A stretch of 64,000 bases of DNA from Syntrophothermus lipocalidus DSM 12680 (lineage in GTDB: Bacteria; Bacillota; Syntrophomonadia; Syntrophomonadales; Syntrophothermaceae). Position numbers and translations under genes: made by a program. Under the pieces are notes generated by a model. It made no database searches. It saw nothing but the letters and a program-made list of their open reading frames with translations, and was not told the DNA's origin. Below are positions 1-8,178 of the stretch, piece by piece; position 1 is the stretch's first letter; each line of letters starts with the position of its first letter. Where the stretch lies: assembly GCF_000092405.1 (NCBI RefSeq), contig NC_014220.1:248001-312000 (forward strand), written 5' to 3'.

Positions 1-88
1 TAGCGATAACGGTGCGGTGTACTTTCTCCAGCATGATCATGGCATAGGCGGCAAGAAATATGCCGATGGACAACCAGAATTCCATCAT
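1..88 (-). CDS. Ion permease, ArsB/NhaD-like (N-terminal fragment, cut by window edge)
   Basis: Only the first 29 codons are present; the rest lies left of the window. The start is an ATG at 88 (a second ATG follows directly) behind a strong GGAGGT site at 93-98. The peptide begins MMEFWLSIGIFLAAYAMIML and continues EKVHRTVIA. A first membrane helix followed by a short EK-(V/I)-HRT segment is characteristic of the ArsB/NhaD/citrate-transporter superfamily, whose members move sodium, arsenite or dicarboxylates across the inner membrane. The substrate cannot be told from this fragment. Confidence 0.55.
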   Translation of the reverse strand, partial: MMEFWLSIGIFLAAYAMIMLEKVHRTVIA

Positions 89-137
89 ACCCACCTCCAA
101 ACCAACCACTATGATAGCTAGACTGGAGCATTTTGTC

Positions 138-275
138 AAATCAACCATAGGGACGGTTCTTCTGGTTGACTTTTGCTGACTGCAGGTTCCCGGAGGCCAG
201 CAAGCTCCGCGAAGCCGGAACCGAGACTTAGCACCCTAAAATAAACCGCAGGAACCGTCCCCCTGGTTTGTCTAT
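138..275. repeat. REP-like inverted repeat pair
   Basis: The segment around 141-176 (core AGGGACGGTTCTTCTGGTT) and the reverse complement of about 241-270 (core GGGGACGGTTCCTGCGGTT) match at most positions over about 35 bases, in opposite orientation with about 70 bases between. Paired inverted elements with a GGGACGGTTC core are seen in Firmicute genomes next to IS200-like TnpA_REP transposases; that link is from memory and no transposase gene is in this window. Confidence 0.55.
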
Positions 276-368
276 GCAAGCCTGTTTTCCCGAAGCCGCC
301 AACACGGTATGATATATATAATGTGAAAGTGCTAAACCTGAATACCTCGGGACGAAGGAGGAGTGTTC

Positions 369-854
369 GTGGTAGGGTTTTCCGGCTTCACTTCTGGTTC
401 GACTAAAACTTACAAAAACCGGGCTTACGGGATAAGCCTGGAATACCCCAGGGAGTGGAAGAAGAAGGAAGGGGATAAAGGGGTAATAGTGATGTTTCTG
501 GCCCCCAAGGATGCAGGCAGCAGCATGTTTCAGCCTAATTTCAACATTACCGTGCAGGAGTTGTCGGGGACGGAGACTGACCTGGACCAGTACGTGCAGT
601 CTATGACCGAAAAGGAAAAAGAGATAATCCCTTCCTACCGGCTGGAGACCATAGAAGCGGCCGAGCTGGCTGGGCAGCCCGCCCGCCGGATAGTTTTTAC
701 CAGCAAACAAGGGTATGTGAATCTAAAGGTCGTTCAATTGTGTACTCTGCTGGGAACCAGGGCTTATGCCCTCACTTTCGCGGCTGAGGAAAACGGGTTC
801 GACGAGTTATGGCCAGCAGCAGAAGGGATGATAGGTTCTTTCGCCGTTTCGTAA
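369..854 (+). CDS. Conserved hypothetical protein, PsbP/DcrB-like fold
   Basis: A protein of 161 residues. Near the start it has the pattern YKNRAYGISLEYPREW, the usual opening of PsbP/DcrB-type domains, which are small beta-rich domains in secreted or membrane-attached bacterial proteins of unclear role. A GTG at 363 directly abuts the GAAGGAGGA site (354-362), so the GTG at 369 has the better spacing and is chosen. No signal peptide or lipobox is visible, which is odd for this family; the N-terminus may be eroded or a more distant start used. The gene stands alone between the REP-like pair and the nuo operon. Function unknown. Confidence 0.6.
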   Translation: MVGFSGFTSGSTKTYKNRAYGISLEYPREWKKKEGDKGVIVMFLAPKDAGSSMFQPNFNITVQELSGTETDLDQYVQSMTEKEKEIIPSYRLETIEAAELAGQPARRIVFTSKQGYVNLKVVQLCTLLGTRAYALTFAAEENGFDELWPAAEGMIGSFAVS

Positions 855-946
855 CAGAGGGAGTGGTTGGAGTGAAACTCTACAGAGCCTGGGCTATGGT
901 AGATAACGACATTGTCTAATGCTCCCGGAGAGGCAAGGGGGATTAT

Positions 947-1078
947 ATGGCTAAACTGATAGTTAGACAGGCGGTGTTTCGCACCCGGTCCAGTTCCTAC
1001 CGGGCAGTGATAAAGAGAAACAAACAACTTGAGATAATAAACGAGATCGCGCAAAACATAACCCTAGAAATGTTGTGA
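947..1078 (+). CDS. Small ORF, 43 aa, possible GAF-sensor fragment
   Basis: An ATG at 947 sits behind a good ribosome site (AAGGGGGAT, 935-942) and the frame runs 43 codons to TGA. The peptide ends RNKQLEIINEIAQNITLEML, which resembles the helix that leads into GAF domains of sensor kinases (typically ELxILNEIAQxI). The frame then stops where a GAF domain would begin, so this may be the stub of a lost sensor gene; it may also be a genuine small protein. Just upstream a 15-codon frame (871-918, VKLYRAWAMVDNDIV) is also open. The rest of the gap to the next gene holds a possible promoter. Confidence 0.35.
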   Translation: MAKLIVRQAVFRTRSSSYRAVIKRNKQLEIINEIAQNITLEML

Positions 1079-1098
1079 TGTATTATTAGTTTAACGGC

Positions 1099-1127
1099 TT
1101 GCAGGTAATGATAGTATTTGTTATCAT
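1099..1127 (+). promoter_or_regulatory. Possible sigma-A promoter for the nuo operon
   Basis: TTGCAG (1099-1104), a 17-base spacer and TATCAT (1122-1127) lie about 140 bases before nuoA in an AT-rich stretch. Each hexamer has two mismatches to consensus, but the spacing is optimal and this is the best candidate in the gap. Confidence 0.35.
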
Positions 1128-1266
1128 AATGGCCAATGAGGACTTACATAAGAGATCATTATAATTATAATTACAATATGTTGGATTTTGCTGCGCTCGG
1201 TAGTAGATGATAAAGTAACGGGGATACCGAGAATATTCAGACGTTTGGGCAAGGGGGAAATGGAGG

Positions 1267-1629
1267 TTGTCTGATTCTGCGACCTTGGGGGTATTCTTTT
1301 TCCTGGCTGCGGCTTTTCCGATCGCGGCCCTAGCGGCGGCGTGGGTGTTTCGCAGGAAGCCTAAAGTAAAAAAAGGAGACGAAAAGCTGCTTCCCTACGA
1401 GTGTGGGGTTGATAGTATCGGCCCGACTTGGGGGCGTTTCCGGGTTAACTATTTCCTGTATGCCCTGGTATTTCTGGCGTTCGACGTGGAAATCGTGTTT
1501 CTTTTGCCGTGGGCGGTAAAATTCGGCCGGCTCGGCTTGTTCGCTTTGATCGAGATGCTCGTTTTCATTATAATACTGGTTGCCGGGCTCTGGTACGCGT
1601 GGAAGGAGGGGGCTCTGCGGTGGTACTAG
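1267..1629 (+). CDS. nuoA: NADH-quinone oxidoreductase subunit A
   Basis: A small membrane subunit of complex I, 120 residues, the usual length. It has three hydrophobic segments and the conserved loop after helix 1 with [14 protein letters not shown], followed by [19 protein letters not shown], the ND3/NuoA signature in which the Cys-bearing loop contacts the quinone site. The start is a TTG at 1267; the upstream ATG at 1260 runs into a stop after four codons, and AAGGGGG at 1251-1257 gives suitable spacing. First gene of an eleven-gene operon; its 3' end overlaps nuoB by 10 bases. Confidence 0.93.
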   Translation: MSDSATLGVFFFLAAAFPIAALAAAWVFRRKPKVKKGDEKLLPYECGVDSIGPTWGRFRVNYFLYALVFLAFDVEIVFLLPWAVKFGRLGLFALIEMLVFIIILVAGLWYAWKEGALRWY

Positions 1630-2102
1630 ACACGGGTCCGAACATTATCGTAACTACTCTCGAGAAGATCTGGAACTGGGGACGTTCCCGTTCTTTTTGG
1701 CCTTTGACCTACGGCTGCAACTGCTGTCCGATCGAGATGATGGCCGCCGGAGCGGCCCGGTTTGACATCGCCCGTTACGGCTACGAAGTCTTCCGCGCTT
1801 CGCCCCGCCAGGCCGACCTTTTAATCGTGGCCGGCCCGGTTACCTTGAAGATGAAGCCGGTAGTAGAGCGGGTATGGGCCCAAATGCCGGAGCCGAAGTG
1901 GGTTCTGGCCATGGGCAACTGCGCCACCAGCGGGGGACCGTTCAAGGACGGGTACAGCGTTCTTCCCGGTTGTGATTCTTTTCTTCCGGTCGACGTGTAC
2001 GTGCCCGGTTGCCCGCCCCGGCCTGAGGCCTTGTTTCATGGGCTTTTGGAGCTCAAGAAAAAGGTAGAATCCGGACAGTCTGGGCGGGGGTATAAGGGAT
2101 GA
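1620..2102 (+). CDS. nuoB: NADH-quinone oxidoreductase subunit B
   Basis: Peripheral-arm subunit that carries the terminal [4Fe-4S] cluster N2, which reduces quinone; 160 residues. The cluster ligands are visible in [11 protein letters not shown] (about residues 31-41), MGNCATSGG and [12 protein letters not shown]. The GTG at 1620 is chosen because AAGGAGG (1603-1609) lies about ten bases before it and the protein then begins like other NuoB proteins; the frame is open further upstream but only inside nuoA. It overlaps nuoC by the ATGA arrangement, indicating translational coupling. Confidence 0.95.
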   Translation: MVLDTGPNIIVTTLEKIWNWGRSRSFWPLTYGCNCCPIEMMAAGAARFDIARYGYEVFRASPRQADLLIVAGPVTLKMKPVVERVWAQMPEPKWVLAMGNCATSGGPFKDGYSVLPGCDSFLPVDVYVPGCPPRPEALFHGLLELKKKVESGQSGRGYKG

Positions 2103-2539
2103 AGGTTTTGAAGGGAGTAGTAGAAGACATCAGTCAGGTGTTCGGGGACCAGGTTCTGATAGAAGAGGGGGCGGGTTTTACTGTTATAAGGGTCATTTGC
2201 CCGCAGGTTTCGTTACTCATGAGACGGTTGAAAGAGATTCATGGGTTTAATTACCTGGCCAATCTCACGGCAGTTGATTACCGGGACAGGTTCGAACTGG
2301 TTTATCATGTCTACGCGGTGCCCGAAAACCGCGGGCTCGTGGTTAAAACCAGCGTTTCGAGAGAAGAGCCGGTTGTGCCCTCGGTAGTGTCGGTGTGGCC
2401 GGCTGCGGACTGGCAGGAGAGGGAAGTGTTCGATCTCTTAGGGATAAGCTTTGAAGGGCACTCCAACCTGAGAAGGATACTCCTGCCCGAGGGTTTCGAA
2501 GGGCATCCCTTGCGCAAAGATTTTCCGGCTGAGAGGTGA
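2099..2539 (+). CDS. nuoC: NADH-quinone oxidoreductase subunit C
   Basis: The 30-kDa subunit of the hydrophilic arm, 146 residues, near the minimum size for a stand-alone NuoC. The C-terminal signature is clear: [17 protein letters not shown] followed by [20 protein letters not shown], which packs against NuoD. NuoC and NuoD are separate genes here, unlike the fused NuoCD of enterobacteria. The ATG at 2099 overlaps the nuoB stop by four bases, and the stop overlaps the nuoD start. Confidence 0.94.
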   Translation: MKVLKGVVEDISQVFGDQVLIEEGAGFTVIRVICPQVSLLMRRLKEIHGFNYLANLTAVDYRDRFELVYHVYAVPENRGLVVKTSVSREEPVVPSVVSVWPAADWQEREVFDLLGISFEGHSNLRRILLPEGFEGHPLRKDFPAER

Positions 2540-3645
2540 TGAGAGTGCTCAGTGCCGAAAGAATGGTCATAAATATAGGTCCTCAACACCCGAGCACCCA
2601 TGGGGGACTGCACGCCGAAACCGTACTGGAAGGTGAACTAGTAGTGGACATGGCGGTGCACGTGGGCTACGTACACCGTTCGTTTGAGAAGATAGCCGAA
2701 AGCCGCACTTACAGCCAGTACATACCTTATACATCGCGCCTGGATTACCTGGCCAGCCACCTGCCCACCCTGGGCTATGTTCAGGCAGTGGAAAAGCTGG
2801 CCGGCATCGCGGTCCCGGAAAGGGCGGAGTACATCCGGGTGATTATGGCGGAGCTTTCGCGGATAGCCTCTCATCTGCTGTATATCGGCAGCCTGGCCAT
2901 TGACCTGGGGGCTACCACCGGGCTCATTTACTGTTTCCGGGACCGGGAACGTATCATGGACATGTTCGAGATGACGAGCGGGCAGCGGCTGATAGCTTCT
3001 TACATGCGACTGGGCGGAGTGGCAGAGGACCTGCCGGACGAGTTTTTCCCAGCGGTGAAAAGTTTCCTCGCTGACCTGCCGCAGATGCTGGAGGAATATG
3101 ACCGGCTGCTCTTCGGAAACGAGCTTTTTCAGGCCCGGCTGAAAGGTGTGGGCCGGCTCTCAGCCCAAGATGCCATAGCCTACGGTACCAGCGGGCCCAA
3201 CTTGAGGGCCTGCGGCGTCGCCTACGATATTCGCAAGGCCGAGCCTTACGGCATATACGAGCGTTTCGAATTCGAGATCCCGGTGGGAACCGAAGGAGAC
3301 TGCTGGGACCGGACGATGGTGAGGGTAGAAGAGATAAAACAGAGCGCTCGCATCATAGAGCAGGCCCTGAGGGGGCTTCCCAGGGGCGATATTCGGGGCA
3401 AGGTTCCCAGGGTCTTGAAGGTGGAAAAAGGGCGCGAGGTGTACCACCGGATCGAATCGTCCAAAGGGGAACTCGGCTACTATATAGTGGCCGATGGGGG
3501 AGAAAAACCTTACCGGCTGCATATAAGGGCCCCGTCTTTCGTGAACCTGATGGTTCTGCCTCTGATCTCGAAGGGCGGGCTGGTGCAGGACGTTATTGCC
3601 AATATCGCTACCTTGGACCCGGTTTTGGGAGAAGCTGACCGCTGA
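2539..3645 (+). CDS. nuoD: NADH-quinone oxidoreductase subunit D
   Basis: The 49-kDa subunit, 368 residues, homologous to the large subunit of [NiFe] hydrogenases; with NuoB it forms the quinone-reducing site. NIGPQHPSTHGGLHAETVLEGE at the N-terminus contains the conserved quinone-site histidine. The Ni-binding cysteines of hydrogenases are absent, as expected for a true complex I subunit rather than an Ech-type hydrogenase. The ATG at 2539 is preferred over the adjoining GTG at 2536, with GAGAGG in front. Followed by a 27-base gap before nuoH. Confidence 0.95.
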   Translation: MRVLSAERMVINIGPQHPSTHGGLHAETVLEGELVVDMAVHVGYVHRSFEKIAESRTYSQYIPYTSRLDYLASHLPTLGYVQAVEKLAGIAVPERAEYIRVIMAELSRIASHLLYIGSLAIDLGATTGLIYCFRDRERIMDMFEMTSGQRLIASYMRLGGVAEDLPDEFFPAVKSFLADLPQMLEEYDRLLFGNELFQARLKGVGRLSAQDAIAYGTSGPNLRACGVAYDIRKAEPYGIYERFEFEIPVGTEGDCWDRTMVRVEEIKQSARIIEQALRGLPRGDIRGKVPRVLKVEKGREVYHRIESSKGELGYYIVADGGEKPYRLHIRAPSFVNLMVLPLISKGGLVQDVIANIATLDPVLGEADR

Positions 3646-3672
3646 AGAAGAGGACGAGTAGGAGGGGTAGGG

Positions 3673-4719
3673 GTGGCTCAGATAGAAACCTTGTTTGTCG
3701 ACACGGCGCATATACTGCTGGCTTGGCTCACGCGGTGGGGTTTAAGCCGAGAGGCTGCTGATCTCGTGTTGCTGTTCGTACAGTTTGCCTGCCTGGCGGG
3801 GATCATAACCGTGAACGTCATCGTCTTAGTGTGGCTGGAGCGTAGGGTTTCGGGATTCATCCAGCTGCGGCTGGGACCTAACCGGGTGGGGCCTTTCGGA
3901 ACCCTGCAGACCGTAGCCGACGCCCTGAAGCTGCTTACAAAGGAGGATATCGTACCTTCTGGGGCAGACCGGCCTTTGTTCAAGCTAGCGCCGGTGCTTT
4001 TCATGACCGTGGCGGTAATGCTTTACGCAGTACTGCCGTTCGGCCGCGGCATGCAAGTGGTGGACTTGAACATAGGCCTGTTCTATTTCCTTTCCCTCGG
4101 TTCTCTGGCTACCATCGCTCTCCTCATGGCGGGTTGGGGGTCCAACAACAAGTGGTCGCTTTTAGGAGCGATGCGCTCGGTGGCCCAGATAATCAGCTAT
4201 GAGATACCCCTCGTGCTTTCGCTTCTCGGCGTGGTGATGATAGCCGGGTCGCTTCGCCTTTCGGATATCGTGGCTGCTCAGGAGAAGGTCTGGTTCATAC
4301 TGCTGCAGCCGGTGGCATTTATCACCTATTTCATCGCTGCCACCGCCGAGCTGAACCGGGCTCCTTTCGACATGCCGGAAGCAGAGCAGGAACTGACTGC
4401 CGGAGCTTACACCGAATACAGCGGTATGCGCTGGGCTTTGTTCTTCCTGGCGGAGTACACGAACCTGTTTGCGGTTTCGGCTCTGGCTGCGACCATGTTT
4501 TTAGGCGGGTGGCATGGGCCGGGGCTGCCCTCCTGGCTCTGGATCGTGATCAAGACCTACGGGTTGATGCTGGTGTTTATGTGGATCAGGTGGACTTTCC
4601 CCCGCATCCGCATGGACCAGCTCATGGCCTTTAACTGGAAGGTGCTGATACCGGTGACCCTCGCCAACCTCATGCTGACCGGGGTAGGGGTCTACCTGGC
4701 AAAGGGGGTTGCTGGGTGA
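3673..4719 (+). CDS. nuoH: NADH-quinone oxidoreductase subunit H
   Basis: Membrane subunit that links the quinone site to the ion-pumping arm; 348 residues with eight or so hydrophobic helices. ND1/NuoH signatures are present: [24 protein letters not shown] near residues 55-80 and the acidic loop [27 protein letters not shown]. The GTG start at 3673 follows AGGAGGGGT (3660-3667). The stop overlaps the nuoI start by one base (TGATG). Confidence 0.95.
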   Translation: MAQIETLFVDTAHILLAWLTRWGLSREAADLVLLFVQFACLAGIITVNVIVLVWLERRVSGFIQLRLGPNRVGPFGTLQTVADALKLLTKEDIVPSGADRPLFKLAPVLFMTVAVMLYAVLPFGRGMQVVDLNIGLFYFLSLGSLATIALLMAGWGSNNKWSLLGAMRSVAQIISYEIPLVLSLLGVVMIAGSLRLSDIVAAQEKVWFILLQPVAFITYFIAATAELNRAPFDMPEAEQELTAGAYTEYSGMRWALFFLAEYTNLFAVSALAATMFLGGWHGPGLPSWLWIVIKTYGLMLVFMWIRWTFPRIRMDQLMAFNWKVLIPVTLANLMLTGVGVYLAKGVAG

Positions 4720-5465
4720 TGCGGGTTTACGGAACCGGTCTTTTGAAAGGATTAAAGGTTACCTTTAAACACTTCTTCGATCGCAAGCTGACCGAGCAGT
4801 ACCCGGAAGAGCGGCCCAAGCTGTACCCGCGTTTTCGCGGGCGGCTGTACATAGAGCCGGAAAAATGTATCGTGTGCAGCATCTGCGTTCGGACATGCCC
4901 CAACGGGGTTTTGAGCCTAGAAGAGGGTCGGGACGAAACCGCGAAGAAGAAGAGGCTGCTCAGCTATGAGATTGACCACCAGTACTGCATGTTCTGCAAC
5001 CTGTGCGTGGAGAACTGCCCGGCCCAATGTCTTCATTTCAACCACGAGTTCGAGTGGGCGACGTTCAGCCGGGACCAGTTAAAGGTGGTATACCAGGGCC
5101 CGGCGCCCGTGGAAGGGAAGGAAACACCAGCCCCGACTGCAGTCCAAAGCCAGCCCCAAAAAGCTGTAACGGGGATGGGGGAGAAGGAGGCCGACTCGCC
5201 TGGCCCGGATGACAAGCGGGAGAAAAAGAAGGAAGCCCTGAAAACCGCCTTGGCCAAAAATCCGGCGAAGGTGTTGGGCCGTTACCTCGAGAACCAAGAG
5301 GAGGCCCCGATTCTGGCAGCATTTCTTCAGAACCAGCCGCAGAGGGCGGATAAGCTGGTGGAGCTGATGGCCGAAGACGAAGACAAGGCCCGCAAGGTTG
5401 CGGAAGCCTTGCTCAAACAGGCGAAGAAACAAGGCTTGGGCGAGACAGGGGGCGAAAGCCGGTGA
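4719..5465 (+). CDS. nuoI: NADH-quinone oxidoreductase subunit I with long C-terminal extension
   Basis: Ferredoxin-like subunit of the peripheral arm. Two CxxCxxCxxxCP motifs (Cys 50/53/56/60 and 90/93/96/100) bind two [4Fe-4S] clusters that pass electrons to NuoB. The family core ends near residue 125, and most members have 130-180 residues; this protein has 248. The extra part of about 120 residues begins with a Pro/Gln/Thr-rich linker and continues as highly charged segments rich in Glu, Lys and Ala (for example LVELMAEDEDKARKVAEAL), predicted helical. Such a tail might dock an electron donor in place of the missing NuoEFG, which is inference. The start is ATG 4719, with GTG 4716 as an alternative. 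Confidence 0.92.
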   Translation: MRVYGTGLLKGLKVTFKHFFDRKLTEQYPEERPKLYPRFRGRLYIEPEKCIVCSICVRTCPNGVLSLEEGRDETAKKKRLLSYEIDHQYCMFCNLCVENCPAQCLHFNHEFEWATFSRDQLKVVYQGPAPVEGKETPAPTAVQSQPQKAVTGMGEKEADSPGPDDKREKKKEALKTALAKNPAKVLGRYLENQEEAPILAAFLQNQPQRADKLVELMAEDEDKARKVAEALLKQAKKQGLGETGGESR

Positions 5466-5962
5466 CGTGGGAAGCAGTAACGTTTTATATCCTGGCAGTA
5501 GTGACCGTGACCGGGGCGGCCGGGGTAGTGTTTTCATCCAATATCGTCCGGGCAGCTTTCTTTCTCGTAGCTTCGTTTCTAGGGGTGGCGGCATTGTACT
5601 TCCTTCTAGGAGCGGACTTTCTGGGGTTGGTGCAGATTATGATTTATGCCGGCGCTGTTTCGGTCCTGGTCATCTTTGCGGTGATGCTGGTCATCAAAGA
5701 CGATATCAGGCGGACCAGTTTATTCCATCCGGTTAGCCGCTGGTGGGGAGCGGCTATAGCCGTGCTTTTGACCACCGCCTTGGGAAAGGCCGTTTGGCAG
5801 ACGAGCTTTCCCGCGAAAGGGTTGGCTGTTGAAACCGATCGGGTAGGACAGATGGCGAAGCTGCTCTTGGGTGACTACGTGGTGGCTTTCGAGGTAGCGG
5901 CCGTTTTGCTCTTGGTTGCAATAGTCGGGGCCATTATACTGGCCAAAGGGGGAGAGGAATGA
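5462..5962 (+). CDS. nuoJ: NADH-quinone oxidoreductase subunit J
   Basis: Membrane subunit of 166 residues with five hydrophobic helices. The ND6/NuoJ signature [22 protein letters not shown], with the flexible pi-bulge helix, is plain around residues 55-78. It starts at a GTG that overlaps the nuoI stop by four bases and ends four bases into nuoK, so translation of I, J and K is coupled. Confidence 0.94.
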   Translation: MTWEAVTFYILAVVTVTGAAGVVFSSNIVRAAFFLVASFLGVAALYFLLGADFLGLVQIMIYAGAVSVLVIFAVMLVIKDDIRRTSLFHPVSRWWGAAIAVLLTTALGKAVWQTSFPAKGLAVETDRVGQMAKLLLGDYVVAFEVAAVLLLVAIVGAIILAKGGEE

Positions 5963-6267
5963 TAGGGCTTCAGCATTACCTTTTGTTGGGCACTCTGCTG
6001 TTCGGCATAGGGGCATATGGGGTTTTGGCTAAAAGAAACGCGGTGGCGGTTTTAATGTCGGTGGAGCTCATGCTCAATGCCGTTAACGTAAACTTTATCG
6101 CCGTCAACCGGTACGTAACCCCGCACGAGGCCATAGGCCAGCTTATCGCGCTCTTCGTCATCGTAGTGGCAGCAGCCGAAGTAGCGGTGGGATTGGCTTT
6201 GATAATCACCGTTTTCCGCCAGAGAAGGTCGGTAAACCTCGATGAATTCAACCTACTTAAGTGGTAA
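5959..6267 (+). CDS. nuoK: NADH-quinone oxidoreductase subunit K
   Basis: Small membrane subunit of 102 residues, three hydrophobic helices, the usual size. NuoK hallmarks are the [15 protein letters not shown] helix with the essential glutamate and the later [20 protein letters not shown] segment with the second buried glutamate. The ATG overlaps the nuoJ stop (ATGA); GGAGAGG directly upstream serves as ribosome site. Confidence 0.95.
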   Translation: MIGLQHYLLLGTLLFGIGAYGVLAKRNAVAVLMSVELMLNAVNVNFIAVNRYVTPHEAIGQLIALFVIVVAAAEVAVGLALIITVFRQRRSVNLDEFNLLKW

Positions 6268-6281
6268 GGCAGGTGGTTCAG

Positions 6282-8156
6282 GTGCTGGAAGCTAGCCTTG
6301 GCTGGTCGTGGTTGATAGCGGTTATCCCTGTCTTGGCCTTTGCCCTCATCGGGCTCTATTTCCACCGGTGGCCGCGGGTGGCGGCTGCGGTTTCGATTGC
6401 GGCTATCGCTTTATCTCTGTTCCTGTCGGCGGCGGTAGCGGTTCACGTCTTGGCCCAGGGCGAGGGGTTCAGTTACAAACTGGCCGTACCCTGGTTGTCT
6501 ATGCCCGGTCTGCATGTAGACATGGGGGTAATGATCGACGGGTTGGCCGCGGTGATGCTCTTGGTGGTGACCATAGTGGCTTTCTTGGTTCAGGTCTATT
6601 CTCTCGGGTACATGCGCGGTGACCCGGGTTTTGCCAGTTACTTCGCTTACCAGTCCCTTTTCGCCGGGGCCATGCTGGGATTGGTCCTGTCGAGCAACTT
6701 CGGCCAGATCTACGTGTTCTGGGAACTGGTAGGATTGGCTTCTTATTTACTTATCGGTTTCTGGTTCGAGCGGGTCTCGGCCAGGGAAGCGGCGAAAAAG
6801 GCTTTCATAACCAACCGCATCGGAGATTTCGGGTTTCTCTTGGGCATCCTGTTTTTGCAGATCGTATTCGGCACCCTGGACTTCGAAGGGTTAGCCGGGC
6901 AAATCGCCGGATACACCAACACTGCCGTGTTGATAGTCATATCACTGCTGCTCTTTGCAGGACCAGTTGGCAAATCGGCCCAGTTCCCGCTGCACGTGTG
7001 GCTTCCGGATGCGATGGAAGGCCCGACACCGGTCAGCGCTCTTATCCACGCCGCTACTATGGTTGCGGTCGGGGTGTACTTGATCGCCAGGGCGTTTTTC
7101 ATATTCAAGGCTAGCCCGGAAACCATGGCAGTAATCGCGGTCGTAGGCGGGTTCACGGCCTTGTTTGCCGCTACCATAGCCGTGGCCCAGAACGATATCA
7201 AACGCATCCTGGCCTACTCTACTTTGAGCCAGTTGGGATACATGGTAATGGCTATGGGTATAGGGGCCATGACTGCGGGGATGTTCCACCTGATGACCCA
7301 TGCCTTCTTCAAAGGATTGCTGTTTTTAGCGGCAGGCAGTGTCATCCATGCTTTGGCCGGTGAACAGGACATATGGAAAATGGGGCGGCTTTCTAAGAAA
7401 CTGCCTGTAACCGCCTGGACGTTTATCATAGGAGCCCTGGCCTTGGCCGGAATTCCGCCCCTGTCAGGGTTCTGGAGCAAAGACGAGATACTGCTTTCAG
7501 CCTGGGCTCAAGGATTCACGGGGATGTATCTCTTGGGTACCCTGGTGGCCTTCCTGACCGCTTTTTACATGTTCCGCCTGGTGTTCGTGGTCTTTTTCGG
7601 GCGGCAAGATGCCGAAGGCCATCCCCACGAGTCTCCAGCCGTGATAACGGTGCCGCTTATCGTACTTGCTTTTCTTAGCATCTTCGCGGGCTTTTTGGGA
7701 TCCCCCGCGGCGGGGAACGCTTTTGCCCGCTGGGTGACGTACCCTGGAGCCCCCCACCATGAGGCTTCGATGGCTATTATGTTGGTATCTTCAGGGGTGG
7801 CTTTGGCCGGTATAGCCCTGGCCTGGGCTGTGTACCAAAAAGGCTGGATCGACCCAGACCAGGTAAAAGAGCGGCTGCCCGGAGTGTATCGGCTGCTCGC
7901 CAACAAGTACTACATCGATGAGATCTATCTCTGGCTTACCAGGTGCCTGGTGGACGGGACGGGGAAGCTTTTGTTCTGGATCGATATATACGTGGTCAAT
8001 GGCCTGGTAAACGGGGTGGCGGCCCTGACCGGAAAGGGTGGACGAGTTTTGAGCTATACCGAAACCGGGCAGGTGCAGACTTATGCCGGGTACATGCTGG
8101 CCGGAGCCGTAACCTTGATCGGCCTGGTGCTGGTTTTCGGCTGGGCCCGGCTGTAA
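6282..8156 (+). CDS. nuoL: NADH-quinone oxidoreductase subunit L
   Basis: Largest antiporter-like subunit of the membrane arm, about 624 residues with some 16 hydrophobic helices. Typical motifs are VFWELVGLASYLLIGFW, the ion-path lysine in AGPVGKSAQFPLHVWLPDAMEGPTPVSALIHAATMV, and the long C-terminal lateral helix region followed by a last membrane span. Several GTG codons (6261, 6273, 6282) could start it; 6282 is chosen because AGGTGG at 6270-6275 is well spaced, but 6261 would simply overlap nuoK and cannot be excluded. Confidence 0.94.
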   Translation: MLEASLGWSWLIAVIPVLAFALIGLYFHRWPRVAAAVSIAAIALSLFLSAAVAVHVLAQGEGFSYKLAVPWLSMPGLHVDMGVMIDGLAAVMLLVVTIVAFLVQVYSLGYMRGDPGFASYFAYQSLFAGAMLGLVLSSNFGQIYVFWELVGLASYLLIGFWFERVSAREAAKKAFITNRIGDFGFLLGILFLQIVFGTLDFEGLAGQIAGYTNTAVLIVISLLLFAGPVGKSAQFPLHVWLPDAMEGPTPVSALIHAATMVAVGVYLIARAFFIFKASPETMAVIAVVGGFTALFAATIAVAQNDIKRILAYSTLSQLGYMVMAMGIGAMTAGMFHLMTHAFFKGLLFLAAGSVIHALAGEQDIWKMGRLSKKLPVTAWTFIIGALALAGIPPLSGFWSKDEILLSAWAQGFTGMYLLGTLVAFLTAFYMFRLVFVVFFGRQDAEGHPHESPAVITVPLIVLAFLSIFAGFLGSPAAGNAFARWVTYPGAPHHEASMAIMLVSSGVALAGIALAWAVYQKGWIDPDQVKERLPGVYRLLANKYYIDEIYLWLTRCLVDGTGKLLFWIDIYVVNGLVNGVAALTGKGGRVLSYTETGQVQTYAGYMLAGAVTLIGLVLVFGWARL

Positions 8157-8178
8157 GTTGAAGAAGGAGGGGCGGTAG

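Noticed and set aside
228-710. Minus-strand open frame of 160 codons over the PsbP-like gene
   Set aside because: Antisense to a better-supported gene with a ribosome site; no recognisable protein.
5079-5594. Minus-strand open frame of 171 codons opposite nuoI/nuoJ
   Set aside because: Shadow of the GC-rich nuo coding strand; no ribosome site or motif.
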